Notes under the pieces: generated by a model
Databases searched by the model: none
The model's input: the letters and a program-made list of their open reading frames with translations, nothing else
Told to the model about the DNA's origin: nothing
Made by a program: the position numbers and the translations under genes
Shown: piece by piece, positions 48,573-56,497 of the stretch
Layout: each line of letters opens with the position of its first letter
How positions within the stretch are numbered: the first letter of the stretch is position 1
Origin: an uncultured Clostridia bacterium
GTDB lineage: Bacteria > Bacillota > Clostridia > Oscillospirales > Acutalibacteraceae
DNA length: 64,000 nucleotides
Reading direction: 5' to 3'
Assembly (NCBI GenBank): GCA_944384985.1
Contig: CALWVM010000001.1
Span: 214,717 to 278,716, forward strand

Positions 48573-49466
48573 TTATCTATTCTCCGAGGCCGTGACTTTT
48601 TCCCGCGCTGCCGATGTAGGCAAAATGGAATTGGTGGTGACGTAGTGCACGCCCGCGTCCATCATCTTTTCCAAAAGCTCTTTGGAGTCTACCGTCCAGC
48701 AGGCGGCGGTAAGGCCGGCGTCATGGATCTGCTTGATCGCCTCGGGGCGCGGGGCGTTGTACTGCGCACAAAACGCCACGCCGGCGTGGATCTCTTTCGC
48801 GGCGTCGATCGTTTTGCCGGTGATGTACTCTACGAGATACCACATTTCAAGGTCCTGGTCGATCTCGCGAAGCTTACGCAGCACCGAGATGTGGAACGAA
48901 ATGATGATGCAGCTTTTCAGGATGCCGTTCTGCGCGAGCAGGTCATAAAGCGACTGCATCTTCTCGATGCGGCGGTCCTTGACCTCGATCATCGGGCGGC
49001 AGCCGTAGGTCTTGCAGATGTCGATGTACTCCTGCAAGGTGCAGATGTGGGCGTTCGGGTAGTTTTCAATGTTCGCGCCGTTGACCATCTTCTTTTCGAG
49101 CATTTCGGGGTAGGAATAGCTTTTCACATCCCCCTTGCCGTCGAACATGGTCTTGATCTGCCCGTCATGCAGCACCACCCACACGCCGTCCGTCGTGCAG
49201 TGCGTGTCACATTCGATTGCGTAAAAGCCCGCTTTTCCCGCCGCGGTGAACGCCTCGGCGGTGTTCTCGGGAAAGACGGCGGAAAGCCCGCGGTGCGCGG
49301 TCAAATGCAATTCTCGCGTATCGTCGGGGCGCAGCTCGTCAAACGCCTTTAGGGGCTTGGGCTTGATCTTCTGGTAGCGCATATGACGGTAGATCACACC
49401 GCCCAGCGCGCTGGAGGCGACGGCCGCCATCCCGGCCATTGCAAGCTTTGTCCATACCGAACTCAT
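48573..49466 (-). CDS. Membrane-anchored glycerophosphodiester phosphodiesterase
   Basis: The 297-aa protein has one N-terminal membrane segment (LAMAGMAAVASSALGGVIY). The GDPD domain has LTAHRGLSAVFPENTAEAF, IECDTHCTTDGVWVVLHD, MIEVKD and a late CWTVDSKELLEKMMDAGVHYVTTN. It releases glycerol-3-phosphate from phosphodiesters, either lipid- or teichoic-acid-derived. GGGAGG precedes ATG 49466. Confidence 0.94.
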   Translation of the reverse strand: MSSVWTKLAMAGMAAVASSALGGVIYRHMRYQKIKPKPLKAFDELRPDDTRELHLTAHRGLSAVFPENTAEAFTAAGKAGFYAIECDTHCTTDGVWVVLHDGQIKTMFDGKGDVKSYSYPEMLEKKMVNGANIENYPNAHICTLQEYIDICKTYGCRPMIEVKDRRIEKMQSLYDLLAQNGILKSCIIISFHISVLRKLREIDQDLEMWYLVEYITGKTIDAAKEIHAGVAFCAQYNAPRPEAIKQIHDAGLTAACWTVDSKELLEKMMDAGVHYVTTNSILPTSAAREKVTASENR

Positions 49467-49566
49467 AACAGACCTCCCGATTCTGCCGCTTTCCTGCGGC
49501 GTAAGTCTTGTTGCCGAATACTACTATACTACATTTTTGGGAAAATGTAAATCAGGGATTGCGGGT

Positions 49567-49595
49567 TTGCATTTGCCCGGCGGAATGTATATAAT
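49567..49595 (+). promoter_or_regulatory. Promoter of the DUF6282-like gene
   Basis: TTGCAT (49567) and TATAAT (49590) with a 17-bp spacer, 50 bp before the start codon. Confidence 0.65.
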
Positions 49596-49645
49596 ACAGG
49601 CCAGAACGGACTTTCGAACGATACAAAAAGGCAGGAGGAAACCGT

Positions 49646-50536
49646 ATGTCCCGATACAAGCCGCGCATGGACCTCAGCAAACAGCAGATCGATGTCCTGT
49701 ATGAGGGCAGTGTGGATATGCACATCCATTGTGCGCCCGACCCTGTGTGGAACAGGCGGGCGAATACCTATGAGATCGCCAAGGCGGCATCTGCAGGCGG
49801 GATGCGGGCGGTCGTGGTCAAAAGCTTTTACTATCCCACGACGACGGAGGCGCAGATCGCCGAGACGCTCGTGGAGGGCGTGCGGGTGTTCGGCAGCGTA
49901 ACCATCGGCTACGGTACGACGGGCGGGCTGACCTGTGCGGCGCAAACCATGGAGAACCATGCCAAAATGGGCTGTAAGGTGATCTGGTTCCCGGCTTTTG
50001 ACGCGGCGTATTGCAGAAAAGGGAACGGGCAGTCCGGTGGGATCGATATTTTAGAACCGGACGGGCGCTTGAAAAAGGAAGCCGAAGCGGTTCTCGAGAT
50101 CGTTAAAAAATACGATATGGTGCTTTGCAAGGGGCACATGTCCTTTGCGGAAACCAAAGCCTTGTTTGCCCGCGCCAAAGAGACAGGCATTTCCAAAATG
50201 GTCGCAACGCACCCGCTGTCGGACACCTGGGGCAGATTTACGGATGCGCAGATTTTGGAACTTGCGGACATGGGCGCCTATATAGAGCTTGTCTGCGGCA
50301 ATCTGATGCCGCGGCTCGGGTCCATAGACCCTGCCGACTATGTGGACCTCGTGAAAAAGGTCGGTGCGAATCGGTGCATTATGAGCACGGATTTCGCACA
50401 ATGCATGGATCCGATCCCCGCCGAGGGGATGCGCTTTTTCATCGGGACCATGCTGCAATTCGGCTGCACGGACGAAGAAGTGGAAAAAATGGTCAAGACT
50501 AACCCGTACAGGCTGCTGGATTTAGATACGCAGTAA
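49646..50536 (+). CDS. Metal-dependent TIM-barrel hydrolase (DUF6282-like)
   Basis: The 296-aa protein has SVDMHIHCAPDPVWNRRANTYE (H-x-H-x-A-P-D metal site), AVVVKSFYYPT, MVLCKGHMSF, MVATHPLSDTWGRF and CIMSTDFAQCMDPIPAEG, an amidohydrolase-like arrangement typical of DUF6282 proteins. The reaction is unknown. GGCAGGAGG precedes ATG 49646. It stands alone with its own promoter. Confidence 0.75.
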   Translation: MSRYKPRMDLSKQQIDVLYEGSVDMHIHCAPDPVWNRRANTYEIAKAASAGGMRAVVVKSFYYPTTTEAQIAETLVEGVRVFGSVTIGYGTTGGLTCAAQTMENHAKMGCKVIWFPAFDAAYCRKGNGQSGGIDILEPDGRLKKEAEAVLEIVKKYDMVLCKGHMSFAETKALFARAKETGISKMVATHPLSDTWGRFTDAQILELADMGAYIELVCGNLMPRLGSIDPADYVDLVKKVGANRCIMSTDFAQCMDPIPAEGMRFFIGTMLQFGCTDEEVEKMVKTNPYRLLDLDTQ

Positions 50537-50619
50537 CCGAGCGTGGGTGTGGTCTTTCAAACCGAGCCATGCCGCAACCGTTCCACGGCATTATCAGTAA
50601 AAGTTCCTATTATCATTTA

Positions 50620-50648
50620 TTGACAAACGGGGAATTTTTCGGTATGAT
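50620..50648 (+). promoter_or_regulatory. Promoter of the TPR/DUF4037 pair
   Basis: TTGACA (50620) and TATGAT (50643), 17-bp spacer, about 110 bp before the TPR start. Confidence 0.8.
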
Positions 50649-50727
50649 GGAAGGCGAAAAAAAGCGGTACCCACGGTTCGCGTTTGCCGAGACGCGCAGG
50701 GCGGCGCGCAAAGTTGCAGAACACCGG

Positions 50728-50762
50728 AAAGGAGCGCGCCGCAGGGCGCGAAAAATACTATG
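50728..50762 (+). promoter_or_regulatory. Ribosome binding site separated from its start by a hairpin
   Basis: AAAGGAG (50728-50734) is followed at once by CGCGCC-GCAG-GGCGCG (50735-50750), then AAAAATACT and ATG 50760. Without folding the spacing is 25 nt; with the 6-bp stem formed it becomes about 9 nt. Confidence 0.5.
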
Positions 50763-51593
50763 GCTACGATCGATGCATTTGACTACAAGGAACCCACCTG
50801 CCCGCTTTGCTCGGGCAAGGATTTTTATTACCCCGACCCGGACGCGCCGGAAGGGCACATCCCCGTCGCGAATATCATGGACAAATTGGACAGCCTGCTG
50901 GCGCACGAAGATTTCAACGGCGCGAAGCGGCTGCTGCAATACTGGGTGAATGAAGCCGTGGCGCTCAAAGACCGGCGCGGCGAGCTTTCGGTGCAAAGCG
51001 AGATCATGGGGCTTTCGCGCAAGATGAATGACCGCGGCTGGGGCATGGGTGCAGTCGAACGGGGCTTGGAGCTGATTGAAAAAGAGGGTCTTGAAGGCCT
51101 TGTCTCCGCAGCAACCATCGTTTTGAACGCCGCGACGACCTGCAAGGCGTTCGGCGACCCCGAACGCGCGCTGACGCTTTATGCGCGCGCCGAAGCGGTG
51201 TATGAAAAAGAGCTGCCCGCGCAGGATTTGCAGCTTGCGGGGCTTTATAACAACAAGGCGACCGCGCTCGCGGAACTCGGCCGCTTTGACGAAGCCGAAA
51301 TGCTGTACGAGCGTGCGTATGCGATCCTGGAGCAAAACGAGCACACCGAGCCGGACCGCGCCGTAACAAAGATCAATCTGGCGGACCTGTATGCCGCCGC
51401 GGGCCGGGACGAAGCGCAGGTGGAAGCGCTGCTCTTTGACGCGCTCGCGCTGCTCGACGACGAACGCACCGTGCGCGATGGCTACTATGCCTTCGTCTGC
51501 CGCAAGGCGGCGCAGGCTTTCGGCTACTACGGATTTTTCAAGATCCGCAAGGACCTTGACGAAAGGGCGGACCGTATCTATGCAGGGGCTTGA
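50760..51593 (+). CDS. Tetratricopeptide-repeat protein with N-terminal Cys pair
   Basis: The 277-aa protein has an N-terminal CPLCSGKDFYYPDPD segment (a possible half zinc site). Residues 35-260 are helical TPRs, clearest in ALTLYARAEAVYEKELPAQD, AGLYNNKATALAELGRFDEAEMLYERAYAILE and KINLADLYAAAGRDEAQVEALLFDALALL. The start is unusual (see the hairpin site). It overlaps the DUF4037 gene by 14 nt; TPR plus DUF4037 pairs occur in other Firmicutes, their role undefined. Confidence 0.82.
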   Translation: MATIDAFDYKEPTCPLCSGKDFYYPDPDAPEGHIPVANIMDKLDSLLAHEDFNGAKRLLQYWVNEAVALKDRRGELSVQSEIMGLSRKMNDRGWGMGAVERGLELIEKEGLEGLVSAATIVLNAATTCKAFGDPERALTLYARAEAVYEKELPAQDLQLAGLYNNKATALAELGRFDEAEMLYERAYAILEQNEHTEPDRAVTKINLADLYAAAGRDEAQVEALLFDALALLDDERTVRDGYYAFVCRKAAQAFGYYGFFKIRKDLDERADRIYAGA

Positions 51594-52512
51594 GCTTTCG
51601 CGCCGCTATTTTGAAGCCTACGGCGTCCCGCTTTTGGAAAACGATTTCGCCGCAGAGAAATCCCGGGTGGCGGCGGGGCTTGTGGGTTTGGGGTCGGAGT
51701 GCTTCGGCTATGACGACGACCTCTCGCACGACCACGATTTCGAGGCGGGGTTCTGCTTTTGGCTGACCGACGAAGCGGATTCCGCGTTCGGTTTCCGCTT
51801 AATGCGTGCCTATAATAAACTGCCGCGGGAATTTCTCGGCGTCAAAATGCAGCAGCACAGCATTTACGGGAACAGCCGTGTCGGGGTGTTCCGCATTTCG
51901 GATTTTTATCGCACGCTCATCGGGATCCCCCGCGCGCCCGAAACGAATGAAGAATGGCTCTATACGCCGGAATATGCGCTGGCGAACGCCTCAAACGGCG
52001 CGGTGTTTTACGATGGCGAGGGCGCGTTTTCCGCGATCCGGCAGACGCTTTTGCAGGGCTACCCGGAAGACGTGCGGCGCAAAAAGATTGCCGCTGTTTT
52101 GAGTTTCGCCGCGCAGAGCGGGCAATATAACTTCAGCCGCTGTCTTCGCCACGGGGAGGCCGGCGCGGCGGCGCTCGCACGTAACGAATTCGTGACGCAC
52201 GCGCTGCACCTGATCTTTCTGCTCGCACGCCGGTACAGCCCGTTTTATAAGTGGCAGTTCCGCGCCGCGCGCGAGACGGGGCTTTTGCCGGAGATCCCCG
52301 GCCGCTTGGAACGGCTTTTGCAGGCGCCGGCGGACGAGAAAGCGGCGGAGGAGATGGAGCAGATCGCTTCGCTTTTTATCGGCGAGCTTGAACGTCAGGG
52401 GCTCTGCGCCCGGAAAGCGGGAGAACATTATTTGGAGCCTTACGCCTTTGCCGTGATGGATACCATCGGGGATCGCAGGCTTCACGCCATGCATGTGATG
52501 GAAGGCATTTAG
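51580..52512 (+). CDS. DUF4037 nucleotidyltransferase-like protein
   Basis: The 310-aa protein contains GSECFGYDDDLSHDHDFEAGFCFWL, an acidic G-S...D-x-D-H-D pattern like a nucleotidyltransferase active site, then YGNSRVGVFRISDFYRTLIG, followed by a helical C-terminal half with FVTHALHLIFLLARRYSPFYKWQFRAAR as in DUF4037. AAAGGGCGG precedes ATG 51580, inside the end of the TPR gene. It could modify a protein or RNA; the substrate is unknown. Confidence 0.82.
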   Translation: MQGLELSRRYFEAYGVPLLENDFAAEKSRVAAGLVGLGSECFGYDDDLSHDHDFEAGFCFWLTDEADSAFGFRLMRAYNKLPREFLGVKMQQHSIYGNSRVGVFRISDFYRTLIGIPRAPETNEEWLYTPEYALANASNGAVFYDGEGAFSAIRQTLLQGYPEDVRRKKIAAVLSFAAQSGQYNFSRCLRHGEAGAAALARNEFVTHALHLIFLLARRYSPFYKWQFRAARETGLLPEIPGRLERLLQAPADEKAAEEMEQIASLFIGELERQGLCARKAGEHYLEPYAFAVMDTIGDRRLHAMHVMEGI

Positions 52513-52586
52513 ATGTTAGATGTTAGAAGATAGAGGTTAGACGTACGGTGTGCGGACTTGTGCGAAGCCGCAAGGATGCGCAACCG

Positions 52587-52732
52587 CGTAGTGGCAGGCT
52601 TCCATGCCTGCCGGAAAAAGTACAGATTTTTGATTATATTTTCCGAAGAATTGGGCAGGAAGTTTTCAGCGTAGTGGAAAGTTGTTTCGGTTTTCGACTG
52701 CCCTTTGGCGGACGTGGAAGTCCGCCACTACG
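52587..52732. repeat. 146-bp inverted-repeat element, copy B
   Basis: CGTAGTGGCAGGCTTCCATG at the left and, in inverse, CGTAGTGGCGGACTTCCACG at the right, giving exactly the length of copy A (7241-7386). The interior differs from copy A and contains TTTTCAGCGTAGTGG. Confidence 0.65.
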
Positions 52733-52837
52733 TGTGGGAAAGAAATATTTTTTCGTCTGGAGCGGCTTCGGTGATTCAACTGCCGCTGCGCCAAATGTGG
52801 TATCCCCTGGATGACGGGATGAAACGAAACCATCTAC

Positions 52838-52915
52838 GGCGCGAGCAGATTCTCCGAATCCCGAACCCTTTTGTCGTTGCGCGACATTTCCCCTATCAGG
52901 GGAAGCTCCCGCGCC
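52838..52915. repeat. GCGAGCAGATTCTCCGAATC repeat, copy 1
   Basis: About 78 bp that recur in reverse orientation at 61511-61592, sharing GGCGCGAGCAGATTCTCCGA, ACCCTTTTGTC, GACATTTCCCCT and AGGGGAA, with different small loops. Confidence 0.7.
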
Positions 52916-53116
52916 CTGCGCCATGAAAGATTCCGCTTCGCATAAAACATGCCCACCCCGCGTCTAATATCCAGCATCTAATATCTAACATCTAATACGC
53001 AACCGCCGGTTGCGGGAATTTGTGCGTTGCAACCCGAAGTGGGTGGCGCAACCGGGTGAAAGGGTCTACTTTATGGGTAGAAACGGCGCAGGCCGTAGAG
53101 AAAGGAGACCTTTCGA

Positions 53117-53788
53117 ATGGGCTATCTGGATAAAATCAAACTTGCAAACTACTCGCGCAAAGAGGACTGGCTCAATTCCATTTCGCATATGGTCGGCGGC
53201 GGGCTTTCCGTTGTGGCGCTGCTTTTGTGCCTGGTGCGCGCGATTCTGGCGCGGCGGTGGGACTATGCGCTTCTGGGGTTTGTGTATGGGATCACGATGA
53301 TCGCGATGTATACCTGCTCCTCCGTCTACCACGCCCTGCGTCCGAACCGCGGCAAGCGCGCCATGCGGCTTGTAGACCACGCCATGATCTATCCGATGAT
53401 CGCGGGGACGATCACACCGTTCGCAGTGCTGGTCATCGCGCCCGTGCGTCCCGCGCTCGGCTGGGTGATCTTCGGCGTAGCGTGGGCGGTCGTGGCAGCG
53501 GCGGTGCCCATCACGCTGACACTCTTTAACAAAACCAAGGTCGTGCAGATGGTGCTGTACCTGGCGCTCGGCTGGATGATCATCGTCGCGGTCAAGACGC
53601 TCTGGGAGCACTTTGACCGCACAGGGACTTGGCTGATGATTGCGGGCGGCCTTGCTTATACGCTCGGGGCGATTTTGTACGGCGTCGGCGCGAAGCACAA
53701 ATATTTTCACAGCGTTTTTCACTTTTTTGTGCTGGCGGGGTCTGTGCTGCATTTTCTCGCTCTGTATTTGTATGTATTTGTAAAATAA
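53117..53788 (+). CDS. Hemolysin III family membrane protein (YqfA-like)
   Basis: The 223-aa protein has seven membrane helices. EDWLNSISHMVGGGLS, MYTCSSVYHALRPNRGKRAMRLVDHAMIYPMIAGT and the C-terminal HKYFHSVFHFFVLAGSVLHF carry the conserved His/Ser metal-site residues of the HlyIII/PAQR superfamily. Members are probably zinc-dependent hydrolases of membrane substrates; haemolysis is not their general role. AGAAAGGAG precedes ATG 53117. Confidence 0.93.
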   Translation: MGYLDKIKLANYSRKEDWLNSISHMVGGGLSVVALLLCLVRAILARRWDYALLGFVYGITMIAMYTCSSVYHALRPNRGKRAMRLVDHAMIYPMIAGTITPFAVLVIAPVRPALGWVIFGVAWAVVAAAVPITLTLFNKTKVVQMVLYLALGWMIIVAVKTLWEHFDRTGTWLMIAGGLAYTLGAILYGVGAKHKYFHSVFHFFVLAGSVLHFLALYLYVFVK

Positions 53789-53820
53789 ACGGGCTTGCGC
53801 GCTTGAAACGCAAAAAAAGG

Positions 53821-53849
53821 TTGACAGAAAGCATAGTTTTTGATAGAAT
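53821..53849 (+). promoter_or_regulatory. Promoter of the rplU operon
   Basis: TTGACA (53821) and TAGAAT (53844), 17-bp spacer. Confidence 0.85.
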
Positions 53850-53851
53850 AC

Positions 53852-53944
53852 CATGTGCCGCATAGGAAAGGTGCGCCCTTTTCGCGCAACAAGCAGGTTT
53901 TCTGCACCTTTCATAGCGAGACTGATCGAAAGCAGGGAAAAACT
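53852..53944 (+). promoter_or_regulatory. Probable L21 leader RNA
   Basis: The untranslated region between promoter and rplU contains GAAAGGTGC and its inverse GCACCTTTC enclosing a small stem (GCGC...GCGC), as expected of the ribosomal L21 leader that controls this operon. The class is assigned mainly from position. Confidence 0.6.
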
Positions 53945-54256
53945 ATGTACGCAGTAATCGAAACCGGCGGGAAGCAGTACAAGGTCCAGCCCGGCGACGT
54001 GCTTTACGTCGAAAAGCTGGCTGTGGAAGCGGACGCCGAAGTCACCTTCGATAAGGTGATCGCAGTCGCCACAGATGACGGCTTCAAGGTCGGCAATCCG
54101 TATGTCGAGGGCGCAGGCGTGACCGCCAAGGTTCTCAAGAACGGCAAGGCAAAGAAGGTCACGGTCTTCACCTACAAGCCCAAGAAGAACGAGAAACGCA
54201 AGAAAGGCCATCGCCAGCCGTACACAAAGGTTGAAATCACAGCCGTCAACGCGTAA
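53945..54256 (+). CDS. rplU: 50S ribosomal protein L21
   Basis: The 103-aa protein [25 protein letters not shown] is unmistakable; it ends with the RNA-binding [22 protein letters not shown] 53945 is chosen; the frame is open upstream through the leader. It is first in rplU-prp-rpmA. Confidence 0.98.
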   Translation: MYAVIETGGKQYKVQPGDVLYVEKLAVEADAEVTFDKVIAVATDDGFKVGNPYVEGAGVTAKVLKNGKAKKVTVFTYKPKKNEKRKKGHRQPYTKVEITAVNA

Positions 54257-54259
54257 GAC

Positions 54260-54568
54260 ATGATCCGCATCCGTTTTACGCAAGGCCGTGACGGCATGCT
54301 TTCGGGCTTCTGCGTGCACGGGCACGCGGGCTTTGCCGAAAGCGGGCAGGATATTGTCTGCGCGGCGGTCTCTTCCGCCGTTTATATGGCGGCGAACACC
54401 GTAACGGAGATCCTGGGGCTTTCTCCCGAGATCTCACAGCGCGACGGAACGCTTTCGCTTTCGCTTTCCGAAAGTGAGGCGCCGGCGGCGCAGACGGAGC
54501 TTTTCGGCTTGCAGCTGCATTTGCAGTCGCTTTGCGAACAATATCCCGACTACATTACCATGGATTGA
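54260..54568 (+). CDS. prp: Ribosomal-processing cysteine protease Prp
   Basis: The 102-aa protein has GHAGFAESGQDIVCAAVSSAVYMAANTV, with the catalytic His and Cys of the Prp (YsxB) family. Prp removes the N-terminal extension of L27 in Firmicutes. The gene lies between rplU and rpmA, and the L27 encoded next has the extension, so a working pair is predicted. Confidence 0.95.
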   Translation: MIRIRFTQGRDGMLSGFCVHGHAGFAESGQDIVCAAVSSAVYMAANTVTEILGLSPEISQRDGTLSLSLSESEAPAAQTELFGLQLHLQSLCEQYPDYITMD

Positions 54569-54583
54569 AAGAGGTGCTTTGTA

Positions 54584-54868
54584 ATGCTTAAAGTCAACAT
54601 TCAGCTTTTCGCGCATAAAAAAGGTATGGGCTCGACCAAGAACGGCCGTGATTCCGAATCCAAGCGACTTGGCGTCAAGCGCGCCGACGGGCAGTATGTG
54701 CTCGCGGGCAACATCCTTGTGCGCCAGCGCGGCACGCACATCCACCCCGGCGAGAACGTCGGCAAGGGCTCGGATGACACCCTGTTTGCCAAGGTGAACG
54801 GAACCGTCCGCTTTGAGCGCATGGGCAAGGACCGCAAAAAGGTCAGCGTTTACGCCGTCGAGCAGTAA
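54584..54868 (+). CDS. rpmA: 50S ribosomal protein L27 (with Prp-cleaved extension)
   Basis: The 94-aa protein begins [24 protein letters not shown]. The segment [10 protein letters not shown] before HKKG is the Prp cleavage extension seen in Firmicutes, which must be removed for L27's N-terminus to reach the peptidyl-transferase centre. [20 protein letters not shown] is the body. AAAGAGGTG precedes ATG 54584. Confidence 0.98.
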   Translation: MLKVNIQLFAHKKGMGSTKNGRDSESKRLGVKRADGQYVLAGNILVRQRGTHIHPGENVGKGSDDTLFAKVNGTVRFERMGKDRKKVSVYAVEQ

Positions 54869-54977
54869 GCGAAAAACCAAATAGACAGTTTACGGAACGG
54901 CAGAGCAGAAAAAGCCCATAAGCGGCGAGCAAATGCCGTTCCGTTTTCTTTTCCGCCAAGCAAAAAGGGGGACGCTT

Positions 54978-56072
54978 ATGACGATTTTTCTGCTGCTGGT
55001 CGTGGCGCTTTGCTTTTATAAACTGCGCCTGCCGCGGCCGGTGCTTACCGGGCTCAACGCACATTACCTCGACTTTGACCGCACCACGGCGATCAAGGGC
55101 ATTTTTATTTTGCTTGTGTTTTTGACCCATGTGGTCGGCTATATTCCCGCGTACCCGGGCCCGGCGCTGCTGCAAGAGCCGTATTTTTGGGTGCAGGAGA
55201 AAATGGACCAGGGCGTTGTGGTCATGTTTCTGTTTTACTCGGGCTACGGGGTGATGGAATCCATTCAAAAGAAGGGGAAAGCGTATGTGCGCGCGATGCC
55301 GAAGAACCGGGTGCTGCGCACGCTTCTGCATTTCGATATTGCCGTGCTTTTATATATAGCGCTTGACGCCGCGCTCGGCACGCTGCAGGAGTACAGCCTG
55401 CGCGAGATTCTGCTCTCGTTTACGGGCTGGGAGGCGGTCGGCAACAGCAACTGGTATATTTTTGCCGTCCTGATTTTGTACCTTGCTACGTTCCTTTCTT
55501 TTGCCGTCTTTGGCAGCCGTGGGAAATATATCCCCGCCGTGTGCGCAGTCACAGTGCTTGCGGGAGTTTATATCGCGGTGCTGTTTGACATCAAGGGCGC
55601 GTGGTGGTATGACACCGTGCTGCTGTACCCTCTGGGCATGTGGTTTTCGCTTGCACGCCCGGCGCTCGACCGCGTTCTGCAAAAGCGGAAGTGGCTTTGG
55701 TACGTCCTGTTTGTGTTGTGCGCCGCGATTTTCCTGTATGTACATTATCGAAGACGGGACGCATTCACGTTCTATGTGCTGAAATATCTGTTTATGGGGC
55801 TCATCGTGGTGTTCGCCACGATGAAGCTGGACGTGTGTAACGCCATCCTCATTTTCTTTGGGAAGCACCTGTTTGAGATGTATATTTTGATGCGTATCCC
55901 GATGATGCTGTTACAGCGGTTCGGCGTAACGAACGTCTATGCGTTTGTCCTGATCAGCTTTGCAGCGACCGTACTGCTTGCCGTCGGCTTCAAAAAATTG
56001 ACCGGGGCGATCGACAAGCCGCTGTTTTCTGCGAAAAAGCCAAGCGCAGAGCCGCCTGTGCCTGCGAAATAG
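54978..56072 (+). CDS. Acyltransferase-3 family membrane protein
   Basis: The 364-aa protein has about ten membrane helices. LDFDRTTAIKGIFILLVFLTHVV carries the Asp/Arg and H of acyltransferase-3 proteins; VVMFLFYSGYGVMES and GNSNWYIFAVLILYL match later motifs. These enzymes O-acylate sugars, peptidoglycan or surface polymers. AGGGGG precedes ATG 54978. It is a single gene ended by a terminator. Confidence 0.88.
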   Translation: MTIFLLLVVALCFYKLRLPRPVLTGLNAHYLDFDRTTAIKGIFILLVFLTHVVGYIPAYPGPALLQEPYFWVQEKMDQGVVVMFLFYSGYGVMESIQKKGKAYVRAMPKNRVLRTLLHFDIAVLLYIALDAALGTLQEYSLREILLSFTGWEAVGNSNWYIFAVLILYLATFLSFAVFGSRGKYIPAVCAVTVLAGVYIAVLFDIKGAWWYDTVLLYPLGMWFSLARPALDRVLQKRKWLWYVLFVLCAAIFLYVHYRRRDAFTFYVLKYLFMGLIVVFATMKLDVCNAILIFFGKHLFEMYILMRIPMMLLQRFGVTNVYAFVLISFAATVLLAVGFKKLTGAIDKPLFSAKKPSAEPPVPAK

Positions 56073-56082
56073 AAGGTGTAAC

Positions 56083-56120
56083 AAAGCCCGCCGCCGAGCA
56101 GACCTCGGCGGCGGGCTTTC
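56083..56120 (+). terminator. Terminator after the acyltransferase
   Basis: AAAGCCCGCCGCCGAG and its complement CTCGGCGGCGGGCTTT form a 16-bp stem, but only a short T run follows. A second stem, TGCCCGCCGCAC/GTGCGGCGGGCA (56151-56177), lies beyond and may serve the minus-strand regulator. Confidence 0.8.
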
Positions 56121-56182
56121 GTGCGCGGTATATTCGCAAATCAGCCCATGCCCGCCGCACGTTGTGCGGCGGGCACCGTTCG

Positions 56183-56416
56183 TTAATTTTTCTCCGCGTC
56201 ATCTGCGCGCGGGTACGGGTCCGGGCAGTCCGTCAGGCCGGCGAGATAGTCCATGCTTGTGCCCAATGCGAGCGCGAGACGCCGGCACTGTTCCAAGGTG
56301 AAAAACCGCGTGCCGCGTTCAAGCTTGGAGTAGTCGCTTTGGTCGATGCCCGTGAGCATCTGCATTTTAACCTGTGTGTAGCCGCGTGCCAGGCGCAGCG
56401 CTTTCAAACGTCCCAT
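56183..56416 (-). CDS. Small XRE-family regulator
   Basis: The 77-aa protein MGRLKALRLARGYTQVKMQMLTGIDQSDYSKLERG is a minimal Cro/CI fold: helices 2-3 TQVKMQMLTG and DQSDYSKLERG, then LEQCRRLALALGTSMDYLAGLTD. GAGGTG precedes ATG 56416. A minus-strand promoter (TTGCCA, 16 bp, TAATTT) lies upstream and overlaps the ATTGACCTATT direct repeats, so self-repression is likely. Confidence 0.87.
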   Translation of the reverse strand: MGRLKALRLARGYTQVKMQMLTGIDQSDYSKLERGTRFFTLEQCRRLALALGTSMDYLAGLTDCPDPYPRADDAEKN

Positions 56417-56443
56417 GATAACACCTCGTAAAAATTATGGCAT

Positions 56444-56479
56444 ATTGACCTATTGGCAACAGGGCTAAATTGACCTATT
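56444..56479. promoter_or_regulatory. Direct-repeat operator candidate
   Basis: ATTGACCTATT occurs at 56444-56454 and 56469-56479, a 25-bp period, overlapping the minus-strand promoter of the XRE gene. Confidence 0.55.
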
Positions 56480-56497
56480 TTTTATGGAGGCGCTTTT

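Larger units (their letters stand above)
52506..53000. repeat. Inverted TTAGATGT tracts bounding a repeat island
   Basis: TTAGATGTTAGATGTTAGAA at the left and TCTAATATCTAACATCTAAT at the right are inverse. They enclose two other repeats, so the island is nested. Confidence 0.6.
52513..53116. other. 600-bp repeat island without genes
   Basis: From left to right: TTAGATGT tract (52506-52545), 146-bp inverted-repeat element (52587-52732), the GCGAGCAGATTCTCCGAATC repeat (52838-52915), and an inverse TTAGATGT tract (52962-53000). I see no gene. Its right part must carry the hemolysin III promoter, but I do not see a clear one. Confidence 0.6.

Noticed and set aside
47991-49352. 453-codon plus-strand frame across the hydrolase and GDPD genes
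   Set aside because: Both minus-strand genes have clear family motifs; the plus frame is Arg/Ala/Val shadow sequence.
53066-54325. 419-codon minus-strand frame across hemolysin III and rplU
   Set aside because: It runs antisense through L21 and a seven-helix protein and has no domain.
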